A stretch of 37,492 nt of DNA. Origin: Bacteroidota bacterium. Lineage in GTDB: Bacteria > Bacteroidota > Bacteroidia > Bacteroidales > Bacteroidaceae. The notes beneath the pieces are model-generated. The model did not search any database. It had not been told where the DNA came from and worked only from the letters and a program-made list of their open reading frames with translations. The stretch is taken from NCBI GenBank assembly GCA_023458215.1, contig JAEXAJ010000062.1:1-37492 (forward strand), written 5' to 3'. This document shows, in pieces, positions 8,479-15,902 of this stretch (positions are counted from its first letter, which is position 1; the number at the start of each line of letters is the position of its first letter). The position numbers and the translations under genes are program-made.

Positions 8479-10281
8479 TTAATCAATCAGCCTTACAGCT
8501 CCCTTATCCGCCGAACTAACCATGCTGGCGTATGCTTTCAGGCTTTTTGAGACTTCCCGGTTACGTGTAACGGGAGTCATCGGACGGGCAGCCAGTTCTT
8601 CCTCTGTCAGTTTGACGTTGATAGAACGTTGGGGAATGTTGATTTCGATAATGTCTCCATCCTTAATCTTACCGATATTACCACCGGCAGCAGCTTCCGG
8701 AGAGACATGTCCGATACTCAACCCCGATGTTCCACCGCTGAAACGTCCGTCCGTAATCAGTGCGCACTCCTTTCCTAAATGGCGGGACTTGATATAAGAA
8801 GTCGGGTAAAGCATTTCCTGCATACCGGGACCGCCTTTAGGACCCTCGTGCGTAATGACGACAACGTCTCCGCTGACGACTCGCCCTCCGAGAATACCTT
8901 CACAGGCAGCATCTTGCGAATCGAACACTTTAGCAGGCCCGGTGAAGCACCAGATGCTTTCGTCCACACCCGCGGTTTTTACTACACAACCGTCTTGGGC
9001 AATGTTGCCTTTCAGCACGGCCAGTCCGCCGTCTTTGCTGTAGGCATGCTCCAGGTCACGGATACAGCCGGTGGCACGGTCGGTATCCAATTCTTTATAA
9101 TACATTTCTTGTGAGCCGAGTACCAGATTGAATTTGCTGGCGGCGGCACTCTTATATTTCTTAACAGCCTCTTCTGTTACATGGGGGCTGGTGATGCTGT
9201 TACGGTCGATGGCTTCTGCCAAGGTCATGCCGTCTACACGGTTTACGGCGGTATCTATCAATCCGGCTTTGGCCAATTCGTCCATAATAGCCATGATGCC
9301 GCCGGCACGGTTTACGTCTTGTATATGATACTTCTGCGTATTCGGTGCTACTTTACAGAGACAGGGGCATTTGCGAGAAAGCAGGTCGATATCGTCCATG
9401 GTGAAGTCGGCTCCGGCTTCGTGGGCAATAGCCAATAAGTGAAGTACGGTATTGGTAGATCCCCCCATCGCAATATCCAGCGACATGGAGTTCAGGAACG
9501 CCTGACGGGTGGCTATATTACGGGGCAACACGCTGTCGTCTCCATCCTGATAATATTTATAAGCATTCTCTACAATCAGTCGGGCAGCCTCTTTGAACAA
9601 CTGTTTCCGATTGGCATGGGTGGCTACAATCGTGCCGTTGCCGGGCAATGCCAAACCAAGCGCTTCGTTCAGGCAGTTCATGGAGTTGGCCGTAAACATG
9701 CCCGAACAACATCCGCAAGACGGACACGCATTGTTCTCTATTTCGGCTACTTCCTCATCGCTTACGCTGTCGTCGGCGGACTTAATCATGGCATCGATCA
9801 AATCAAGATGTTGTCCTTTCCATTCGCCGGCTTCCATCGGGCCACCCGAAACAAATACAGTAGGAATATTCAGTCGCATTGCCGCCATCAGCATTCCCGG
9901 AGTGATCTTGTCACAGTTGCTGATGCAAACCATGGCATCGGCTTTATGGGCATTCACCATATACTCCACGCTATCGGCGATAATATCGCGGGATGGCAAA
10001 GAATAGAGCATGCCGTCATGCCCCATAGCAATACCGTCGTCGATGGCAATCGTATTGAATTCCGCAGCGAAGCACCCTTGCTTTTCAATCTCCTCCTTTA
10101 CGAACTGGCCGATTTCATGCAGATGTACATGTCCGGGCACGAACTGGGTAAATGAGTTGACTATAGCGATAATGGGCTTGCCCATTTGTTCTTTCTTCAT
10201 GCCATTGGCCGTCCACAAAGCACGTGCGCCTGCCATACGGCGACCTTGTGTACTGGACGAACTGCGTAACTGATTCTTCAT
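8479..10281 (-). CDS. ilvD: Dihydroxy-acid dehydratase
   Basis: 600 residues from the ATG at 10281. It dehydrates 2,3-dihydroxy acids to 2-oxo acids, the last common step before transamination, using an Fe-S cluster. Cluster-binding cysteines are visible in [12 protein letters not shown] (Cys119/Cys123) and [20 protein letters not shown] chose the ATG rather than an in-frame TTG two codons upstream, because a full AGGAGG (10289-10294) sits 7 nt before the ATG but only 1 nt before the TTG. Such a strong Shine-Dalgarno is uncommon in Bacteroides. It is the first structural gene of the operon and is directly preceded by the attenuator terminator. Confidence 0.96.
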   Translation of the reverse strand: MKNQLRSSSSTQGRRMAGARALWTANGMKKEQMGKPIIAIVNSFTQFVPGHVHLHEIGQFVKEEIEKQGCFAAEFNTIAIDDGIAMGHDGMLYSLPSRDIIADSVEYMVNAHKADAMVCISNCDKITPGMLMAAMRLNIPTVFVSGGPMEAGEWKGQHLDLIDAMIKSADDSVSDEEVAEIENNACPSCGCCSGMFTANSMNCLNEALGLALPGNGTIVATHANRKQLFKEAARLIVENAYKYYQDGDDSVLPRNIATRQAFLNSMSLDIAMGGSTNTVLHLLAIAHEAGADFTMDDIDLLSRKCPCLCKVAPNTQKYHIQDVNRAGGIMAIMDELAKAGLIDTAVNRVDGMTLAEAIDRNSITSPHVTEEAVKKYKSAAASKFNLVLGSQEMYYKELDTDRATGCIRDLEHAYSKDGGLAVLKGNIAQDGCVVKTAGVDESIWCFTGPAKVFDSQDAACEGILGGRVVSGDVVVITHEGPKGGPGMQEMLYPTSYIKSRHLGKECALITDGRFSGGTSGLSIGHVSPEAAAGGNIGKIKDGDIIEINIPQRSINVKLTEEELAARPMTPVTRNREVSKSLKAYASMVSSADKGAVRLID

Positions 10282-10301
10282 CTTCAAACCTCCTTTTAAT
10301 G

Positions 10302-10335
10302 AAAAAAGCCTTCCCCACTATAGTGAGAAAGGCTT
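10302..10335 (-). terminator. Attenuator terminator upstream of ilvD
   Basis: On the minus strand a 13-bp stem (10335-10323 with 10318-10306; two G-U pairs, TATA loop) is followed directly by six Ts (10307-10302). This is a textbook intrinsic terminator. It sits between the leader peptide and ilvD, about 20 nt before the ilvD start, so it must be read through for the operon to be expressed. Its 5' arm is also the partner of the antiterminator strand at 10372-10381. Confidence 0.9.
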
Positions 10336-10381
10336 CATAAATTATCTTTCAACGTACGAATACATACATAACCTTTCTCAC
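10323..10381 (-). promoter_or_regulatory. ilv antiterminator structure
   Basis: The segment GTGAGAAAGG (minus strand 10381-10372) is perfectly complementary to CCTTTCTCAC (10332-10323), which is 10 of the 13 bases of the terminator 5' arm. The pairing can extend by a U-G and a U-A pair to 12 bp. The two structures are mutually exclusive. The 5' antiterminator strand contains the leader-peptide stop codon (10380-10378), so a ribosome terminating there would cover it and allow the terminator to form. A ribosome stalled at the Ile/Val codons would leave it free. The mechanism is inferred from this geometry. Confidence 0.85.
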
Positions 10382-10452
10382 GCTCTTGATGATAGCACCA
10401 CGACGCGAATAATATGCAAAACTGCCAGGTTAATAGATGTATGTAGATTCAT
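10378..10452 (-). CDS. ilv operon leader peptide (attenuation peptide)
   Basis: A 24-codon frame begins with ATG at 10452 and ends with TGA at 10380-10378. Eleven of the 24 residues are Ile, Val or Leu. The densest stretch is HIIRVVVLSS at codons 13-22, so translation should respond to charging of tRNA-Ile, tRNA-Val and tRNA-Leu. This resembles the ilv leader peptides of enterobacteria in composition, not in exact sequence. Predicted transcription starts about 23 nt upstream of the ATG. The frame leads straight into the antiterminator and terminator in front of ilvD, which is what an attenuation leader should do. The peptide itself probably has no function after translation. Confidence 0.88.
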   Translation of the reverse strand: MNLHTSINLAVLHIIRVVVLSSRA

Positions 10453-10481
10453 AACTAAATTATTCTTTTATTATTGTGCTG

Positions 10482-10512
10482 CAAAGGTAAGGGCTTTTTT
10501 ATAAACTCCAAA
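10482..10512 (-). promoter_or_regulatory. Promoter of the ilv operon
   Basis: The minus strand carries TTTG (10512-10509), a 19-nt spacer, then TACCTTTG (10489-10482). This matches the Bacteroides consensus TTTG-N19..21-TAnnTTTG at every defined position. Transcription would start near 10475, giving a short 5' leader to the attenuation peptide. Confidence 0.85.
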
Positions 10513-10909
10513 CAAATTGAAGAAAAAAATGATAGAAAAATAAATAATCGTAAGAAAACAATGCTCTAAAATCTAATTTTATCACTTTACACTCAATTAA
10601 TCAGGTCGATTTCGCACCTGCCGGACGGGTGAAGTCTGCCTTTCGGCCTATTTGTAAACATATAATCAGGTCAAAAACACAACTTTACGACTTGCTTGCA
10701 CTGACCTCCCGCACCCCGTTCTGAGCACCTTCTGAGAGGGGGTATAATCAGTATACGACTGAACCCTATTCAGTATACGATTGAAATAGGTTCAGTCGTA
10801 TACTGAATAGGGTTCAAAACGCACCGCTACTATGTTCGATAAGAAACAGGGAGAAATTGCGACGCGAAAACGCTCTATTTTGTTGAGATATAAAAAAACG
10901 ATGCGAATT
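10513..10909. other. Intergenic region between ilv promoter and GH2 gene
   Basis: About 400 bases with no credible gene. It contains the long palindromic repeat at 10750-10815, a small GC-rich hairpin around 10613-10631, and a 9-base direct repeat AATCAGGTC (10599-10607 and 10664-10672). The base composition around 10613-10740 is more GC-rich than most spacers here. It marks the junction between the ilv operon and the PUL. Confidence 0.5.
10750..10815. repeat. Palindromic repeat, core AGTCGTATACTGA
   Basis: A 25-bp inverted repeat (10761-10785 with 10791-10815, loop ATAGG) is perfect except for one T-G position. A third copy of its core, CAGTATACGACTGAA, lies at 10750-10764 as a direct repeat of 10771-10785. 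It is 95-160 nt past the stop of the GH2 gene on the minus strand. No U-tract follows, so a simple terminator is not supported. The same core recurs at 37038-37231. Confidence 0.8.
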
Positions 10910-13024
10910 TTACCAGCTGCCGTGCTCTTTTTTATACTCAAAGAAATCGGCTTCACGGCTATGCTCGCCGTGATAGTTCCATTCTATCTCATCGGTATAC
11001 TCTTTGCCTTGATAGGAGGCAACGGTTTTCAGCAGATTCTTACCGTCGGCCAACGTTACCTTGTCGAAAACGTAATGTACATCGGTATAACCTTTGCGCA
11101 CCCCGGTCAGTTCTTGTCCGTTGAGGTACACTTTCGGAGTACCGATATTGGAATAAACGGTAACGGAGGTTTCTTTCTTCTCCCGATCGGCATTGCGGCG
11201 TTGCGTCAAGTAGAGCACCGGTTCCTTGCTCCAATTCGCCTTATACCAGAAGTAGGAGTCTTTCTTGATTTTGCGGTCGAACGTTATCAGCCCTTTCATG
11301 TTGCGGGCATCTACGCTGCCTCTTTGGGAGGTGGGTACCGCAAAATCGAACATATTCCACAGGTAAGAGGCAATGATGTAGGGATGCCGGGCAATAATGC
11401 TCCACTGGTATTCGTGCGTCTTGGTTTGGAATGTTTCGGGGTAGAAAGGACTTGTCCAGTTCAGGGCGTCGCCCAGTATTTCCGTCTGATGGTCGATGTT
11501 GGCATCTGCGCCATATTCCGTCAGCATAAAGCGCTGCCAGGGATACTCTTTTTCCATCTTCTCTATCCAGGGCTTGATGTCTTGCAGCTTCTTTTCGTAC
11601 CAACCGAAGTAACGGTTCATGCCTTGTATATCGGCATTCTGATTGACCGCATGTTCTGCACTACCATATCCGTTGACCGATACCGTATAGCGGTCGGGAT
11701 CTTCGAGTTTGCACAGGTCGTGAATGGACTGCGTAAGGGCAGCGGTATAATTATGAGGATGATAGACCTCGTTATGGATGCCCCATACATAGATGGAAGG
11801 ATGATTGAAACTTTGGCGGACAAGCTCACGCATCTGCTGGTGAGCGTTGTCCCACTCTTGCCCGGTGACACGGTTCACGAAAGGAATCTCCGCCCAAATG
11901 ACCAGTCCCAATGTATCACAACGCGAATAGAGGTATTCGGACTGCTGATAATGGGCAAAGCGAACGGTGGTGGCACCGATATCCATAATCTGTGCCAAGT
12001 CGAAGTCATGCTCCTTGTTGGTGAGGGCACTGCCCAATCCCCACCAGTCCTGATGACGGGTTACACCGTACATGGGATATTTCTTTCCGTTCAGGAAGAA
12101 GCCTTTACCTGCCACAGCCTCATACTTGCGAAGCCCCAAAGGTTGAACGACTTCGTCTATCACTTGTCCGTTCCGTAGAAGACGTGATACCACCTTATAT
12201 AAATAAGGGTCTTCGCGTCCCTGCCATAAATGGGGATTGCTCAGGGTGAAGTGCGAGGAATAGCTTTGCACACCCTGCGGAGTCAGTTCAAAGGATTGAC
12301 TATGCTTTTTCACCAATCGCCCGTTCCTGTCATATACCGCATTCTCCAGTTCCACCGGAGCGAGAGTCAACGTTGCATTATCCAGTTTCACCTTTACAGT
12401 TACTTCCGCCGACTTCTTAGAAACATTCTTCTGAGTGATATACATGCCGGAAGAGGCACAGTCGGTCACGATGATGTTACAAGGTTCCGTCACCACCAGC
12501 CACACGGGGCGATAGATTCCCCCGTAAACACCAAACAGGATATGATTGGTAGGGATAACGTCGGGACGTGCCGTATTGTCCGCCTTCACTACTATTTCGT
12601 TTTCTTCGCCGAACTTCACTTGTGAACCAATCTCGCATGCAAAAGCGGAATAGGCTCCCTGGTGCGTTCCCACCAAGTAACCATTGACATATACTTCGGC
12701 ACAGGCTCCTACTCCCTCGAAACGCAGGAAGACGCGTTTGCCTTTCATGCTTTCGGGGAAAGTACACTTCTTGCGATAGTAACCTACGCCTTCATAGAAA
12801 GCAGAAACTTTCTTCTGCATGTCGTCCGCATTCCAGGTATGGGGAACGGTTACTTGCTGCCAGTCGACGTTCCACTTCTGCGCCGCCTGCATCGCTTCTT
12901 TAGAGAAAGGGCCTTTCTTAAACTCCCAACCGTCGTTGAAGGATGTCACGTCACGTGCATCCGCTCTACCGGATATGCCCAGCATCAACAATACGAGGAA
13001 TATAAACAATGTGTTATTTTTCAT
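10910..13024 (-). CDS. Glycoside hydrolase family 2 (beta-galactosidase-like)
   Basis: 704 residues with a cleavable signal peptide (MKNNTLFIFLVLLMLGISG, then RADA), so probably periplasmic. The order is the N-terminal sugar-binding jelly roll (with FYEGVGYYRKKCTFP and YVNGYLVGTHQGAYSAF), an Ig-like domain, the TIM barrel and a C-terminal DUF4982-like domain. The likely acid/base is Glu419 in WGIHNEV and the nucleophile is Glu503 in LTEYGAD, both at the places expected for GH2. GH2 covers beta-galactosidases, beta-glucuronidases, beta-mannosidases and others; sequence alone suggests beta-galactosidase but does not prove it. It lies 18 nt after the GH105 gene and is the last gene of the PUL. 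Confidence 0.92.
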   Translation of the reverse strand: MKNNTLFIFLVLLMLGISGRADARDVTSFNDGWEFKKGPFSKEAMQAAQKWNVDWQQVTVPHTWNADDMQKKVSAFYEGVGYYRKKCTFPESMKGKRVFLRFEGVGACAEVYVNGYLVGTHQGAYSAFACEIGSQVKFGEENEIVVKADNTARPDVIPTNHILFGVYGGIYRPVWLVVTEPCNIIVTDCASSGMYITQKNVSKKSAEVTVKVKLDNATLTLAPVELENAVYDRNGRLVKKHSQSFELTPQGVQSYSSHFTLSNPHLWQGREDPYLYKVVSRLLRNGQVIDEVVQPLGLRKYEAVAGKGFFLNGKKYPMYGVTRHQDWWGLGSALTNKEHDFDLAQIMDIGATTVRFAHYQQSEYLYSRCDTLGLVIWAEIPFVNRVTGQEWDNAHQQMRELVRQSFNHPSIYVWGIHNEVYHPHNYTAALTQSIHDLCKLEDPDRYTVSVNGYGSAEHAVNQNADIQGMNRYFGWYEKKLQDIKPWIEKMEKEYPWQRFMLTEYGADANIDHQTEILGDALNWTSPFYPETFQTKTHEYQWSIIARHPYIIASYLWNMFDFAVPTSQRGSVDARNMKGLITFDRKIKKDSYFWYKANWSKEPVLYLTQRRNADREKKETSVTVYSNIGTPKVYLNGQELTGVRKGYTDVHYVFDKVTLADGKNLLKTVASYQGKEYTDEIEWNYHGEHSREADFFEYKKEHGSW

Positions 13025-13042
13025 GATTCAGATATATTTGAT

Positions 13043-14161
13043 TTATTTCGAGTCTGCCATCTTATAAATCTGGCATCCGGTCAACAGAAATGCACCCACA
13101 CCATAGACTTCGGTCATCTCACGGGTCACTTTACGAGGATCGGCACCAATCGGTTGTACATAACCCAGTTTGCCATCGGGTTCTACCGCATCTACCAAGG
13201 CTTGCCAACCTTTTTTGATAACCGGCATGAAAGTCGCTTTATCCAACAGTCCCTCGTTCACACCGTATGCCAGCGCATAGACGATAAACCCGGTAGCACT
13301 TGTTTCGGGCGAGGGGTAAGAAGCCGGATCGAGCATGCTGGCATGCCAATATCCATCCGTACTCTGCAAACCTGCCACACGGGTAGCCAACGTCACAAAC
13401 AGGTCTTGATAGAACCCCCGGGAAGGTTCATCTGGAGGAAGCACTTGCAGGATTTCGGCCAATCCGCCGAGCACCCAGCCGTTGCCACGTCCCCAAAACA
13501 CCTTCTTGCCATTGGCTTCTTGTTTGCCAAAGTATCGACGGTCACGGTAAAACAAACGTTCGTCCTTGTCATACAAGTAATCGTATGTAGCTTTATACTC
13601 TTTGTTTAAGAAATCCAGATACTTTTTATCCTTGGTCAACGCATAAAGCTTGGCATATACAGGGGGAGCCATAAACAATGCGTCGCACCAAGACCAACGG
13701 TCTAAAGTTTCCAGGTTTCCATAATCTAGTTCCAAGGTAGTTTCAGCAGGATTTTCTACCACCCAGTTGGCACGTGCCATGACGGGGGCTATCATCTTTT
13801 TATTGCCATATTTAATATAAAGGTCGATGAAGGGCTGTCCTACGGCAATAAAATCGGCATGATACATCCACTTTCCTACCTGGAAATGATTACGCCGTCC
13901 GATACGGAGCAACCACTGGTAATAGGCATCGTCACCGTCTTCTTTCTCTGTAAGTTCAGCCCAATCGAGCATGCCCATGTACAAGGCGGCATGTGTCCAG
14001 TCCAAATCGTCATGCTCGGCTTCCTTGTTAGGATTGGCTATCTGCCAGTCCGCCACCCGTTTCATGATCGATTTTACGGTAGTCTTGTCTATGTTTTGCT
14101 GTGCAGAAGCTTGCATTACAGTTATTAAGAAGAAAGAGATGAAAAGAAAAAACTTCTTCAT
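13043..14161 (-). CDS. GH105/GH88-type unsaturated uronyl hydrolase
   Basis: 372 residues with a signal peptide ending ASAQ. The all-alpha barrel family is recognised by RWSWCDALFMAPP (Asp160 as the likely catalytic residue), WGRGNGWVLGGLAE, and the repeated aromatic loops around YWHASMLDPASYPSPETSATGF. These enzymes (YteR/YesR type) hydrate and release the 4,5-unsaturated uronic acid that lyases leave at the non-reducing end of oligosaccharides. Their presence implies that a polysaccharide lyase acts upstream, which fits the PL8 gene at 31366 or a lyase elsewhere. It is probably periplasmic and is cotranscribed with the GH2 gene 18 nt downstream. Confidence 0.9.
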   Translation of the reverse strand: MKKFFLFISFFLITVMQASAQQNIDKTTVKSIMKRVADWQIANPNKEAEHDDLDWTHAALYMGMLDWAELTEKEDGDDAYYQWLLRIGRRNHFQVGKWMYHADFIAVGQPFIDLYIKYGNKKMIAPVMARANWVVENPAETTLELDYGNLETLDRWSWCDALFMAPPVYAKLYALTKDKKYLDFLNKEYKATYDYLYDKDERLFYRDRRYFGKQEANGKKVFWGRGNGWVLGGLAEILQVLPPDEPSRGFYQDLFVTLATRVAGLQSTDGYWHASMLDPASYPSPETSATGFIVYALAYGVNEGLLDKATFMPVIKKGWQALVDAVEPDGKLGYVQPIGADPRKVTREMTEVYGVGAFLLTGCQIYKMADSK

Positions 14162-14221
14162 AACATCATATATAATTAAAGGTTAGAATAATTTCAAAAT
14201 CAATTGCCATATAAACATGTA

Positions 14222-14307
14222 CTTAACGAATGATTAAACGGGTATTTAACGGACAATTATGCGAGTACTTAACGGATCATTAAATCCCCGTTTAACTGTT
14301 CGTTAAA
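14222..14307. repeat. Cluster of TTAACG repeats
   Basis: The 206-nt gap between the GH29 and GH105 genes holds three direct copies of TTAACGRA (14223, 14246, 14269) and two inverted ones. An imperfect 20-bp inverted repeat (14223-14242 with 14287-14306, 17 of 20 matching) encloses them. It may form a hairpin in the transcript that separates the two genes, or be a repeated protein-binding site. I cannot tell which. Confidence 0.6.
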
Positions 14308-14367
14308 TTACCATTCAATCAGGATGCATCATTTAATAAATAAGGTTAGAATAATTGTGATTAAAAT

Positions 14368-15807
14368 TTAAGTCAAAGCATCCCGGTATTTATCGGCAGC
14401 GCTTGCGTTTTCTTCTACTTGCAACTTGATAACGAAAGGTTCACCCGGATTCTTTGCGGGCATATCCACGTTATATTCGTTACGGGCAGTTTCCTTCACT
14501 CCTACTTCTTTTCCGTCCAACAAGGAAGCTTTCATTATTTTTGCGTCCTTGGGCGTCTTCACCACCAAGCGTTTGGAGTAAGGTGGATTAAAGACAATCA
14601 TATATACGTCTTTTCCTTTACGGGTATAATAACCCCAAGATTGTTTGTCCCAACCGGCATAGTCGCAGCCATAGATGCACTCACCATTCTCCTGCATCCA
14701 CTTGCCGATAGCATCAGCCAGTTGCTTCTCTTCCGAACGAAAATCACCGTCGGCTTGGGGTCCGAAGTTCACAACCATATTTCCTCCCATAGAAACGGCA
14801 TGCACGATGCGTTCCAGTACTTCCAAAGGAGTCTTCACGTAGCTGATAGACCAATCTTTGTGATAACCCCATTGGTTTTCGGGCACTGTCATACAGGCTT
14901 CCCAATCCCAACGGGTCACTTTCAGGTCTTTCACCGGATCGGGCAGGCGACGTTCATAACCCGATTCATAGTCGCCCATCAGGTGGCCGTTACTGTCGAA
15001 GTGACGCTTGCCGTAATCATCGGCACGCAAGCGGCTGTTAATAGTTACGCCCGGCAACATATCTTTCAGCATTCTTTCTACGTGTGCCGTCCACCAACCG
15101 TTCTTCTTGATACTGGCATCCCAGGTGCCGTCAAACCAAAAGTCTTTCACGGTGGGGTAACGAGTAGCGAGTTCTTTCAACTGATTGTCGGTAAATTCAA
15201 GGAAACGGGCAAAAGCGACCTCATCTTCTTCCGACTTAATGTCATAGCGGTAGTCAGGATGACTCCAGTCCATCACCGAGAAATAGAAATGAACATCAAT
15301 GCCTTCGTCATTGTAGGCTTTTACCAATTCGCCTAATATATCTTTCTTATAAGGTGTTTGTGCTACTGTATATTTGCTAAATTTGCTCGGCCATAAACAA
15401 AAGCCTTCATGGTGCTTGGTAGTGATTTTCACATACTTCACTCCCATCTTCTTTGCCATCTTCGCCCAAGCTTTGGGGTTAAGTTTTTCGGGGTTCCATT
15501 GATCCATCAGCTTCAGCCATTCATCAGCGGGAACTTTCGCCCACGACTTCAGCCATTCGGCAGCACCGTTATAAATTTTGCCATTCCACTCTCCACCGGG
15601 AATGGCATATAGCCCCCAATGTATGAAAGCTCCCAAGCGATTATCACGGAATTTCTGCATATCGGCATCTTGGCGTTTCCCCAAACGGTCGGCACCATAT
15701 TTGAGGGAGATTTCCTGGTCGGCAGGCAAAACTTGCTGTTGTTTTTGAGCAAAAGCACCTACAGCCAGCAATGAAAATAAAACAGTTAATTGCAAAACGT
15801 TTTTCAT
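14368..15807 (-). CDS. Alpha-L-fucosidase GH29 (copy A)
   Basis: 479 residues from the ATG at 15807. That start gives a standard signal peptide (MKNVLQLTVLFSLLAVGAFA), whereas an upstream in-frame ATG would add nine polar residues. GH29 hallmarks are FIHWGLYAIPGGEW near the N-terminus, ITTKHHEGFCLWPS, and the nucleophile Asp226 in DFWFDGTWD. A candidate acid/base lies in GDYESGYERRLPD. A C-terminal beta domain follows. It should release alpha-L-fucose in the periplasm. It is very similar over its whole length to the fucosidase at 20026-21474, including the final KY-DALT residues. It sits 95 nt downstream of the regulator gene and begins the fucosidase-GH105-GH2 set. Confidence 0.93.
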   Translation of the reverse strand: MKNVLQLTVLFSLLAVGAFAQKQQQVLPADQEISLKYGADRLGKRQDADMQKFRDNRLGAFIHWGLYAIPGGEWNGKIYNGAAEWLKSWAKVPADEWLKLMDQWNPEKLNPKAWAKMAKKMGVKYVKITTKHHEGFCLWPSKFSKYTVAQTPYKKDILGELVKAYNDEGIDVHFYFSVMDWSHPDYRYDIKSEEDEVAFARFLEFTDNQLKELATRYPTVKDFWFDGTWDASIKKNGWWTAHVERMLKDMLPGVTINSRLRADDYGKRHFDSNGHLMGDYESGYERRLPDPVKDLKVTRWDWEACMTVPENQWGYHKDWSISYVKTPLEVLERIVHAVSMGGNMVVNFGPQADGDFRSEEKQLADAIGKWMQENGECIYGCDYAGWDKQSWGYYTRKGKDVYMIVFNPPYSKRLVVKTPKDAKIMKASLLDGKEVGVKETARNEYNVDMPAKNPGEPFVIKLQVEENASAADKYRDALT

Positions 15808-15902
15808 CTTATTAAATTTAAAATGTTTCTGCAAAGAACGGCAATTCCCCTCTTAGCGTCTTGCTCTATTTGCCAATTATTTTATCCAAATCGCCCTTTG
15901 GA

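Noticed and set aside
9439..10155. Open frame on the + strand opposite ilvD
   Set aside because: It is antisense to a fully conserved ilvD, with no domain or promoter of its own.
10282..10287. TTG start two codons upstream for ilvD
   Set aside because: The Shine-Dalgarno would be only 1 nt away; the ATG at 10281 has ideal 7-nt spacing.
10302..10452. T-box or metabolite riboswitch instead of peptide attenuation
   Set aside because: No T-box consensus or known aptamer is seen, and an Ile/Val/Leu-rich frame with its stop codon in the antiterminator explains the layout fully.
10832..12178. A long open frame on the + strand opposite the GH2 gene
   Set aside because: The predicted protein has no recognisable domain and lies fully antisense to a gene with a complete GH2 domain set, so it is a shadow frame.
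12662..13609. Open frame on the + strand opposite GH2 and GH105
   Set aside because: It spans the gap between two real minus-strand genes, shows no domain and has the composition of an antisense frame.
15808..15834. Upstream ATG for fucosidase A
   Set aside because: It would put polar residues in front of a complete signal peptide that begins at the ATG at 15807.
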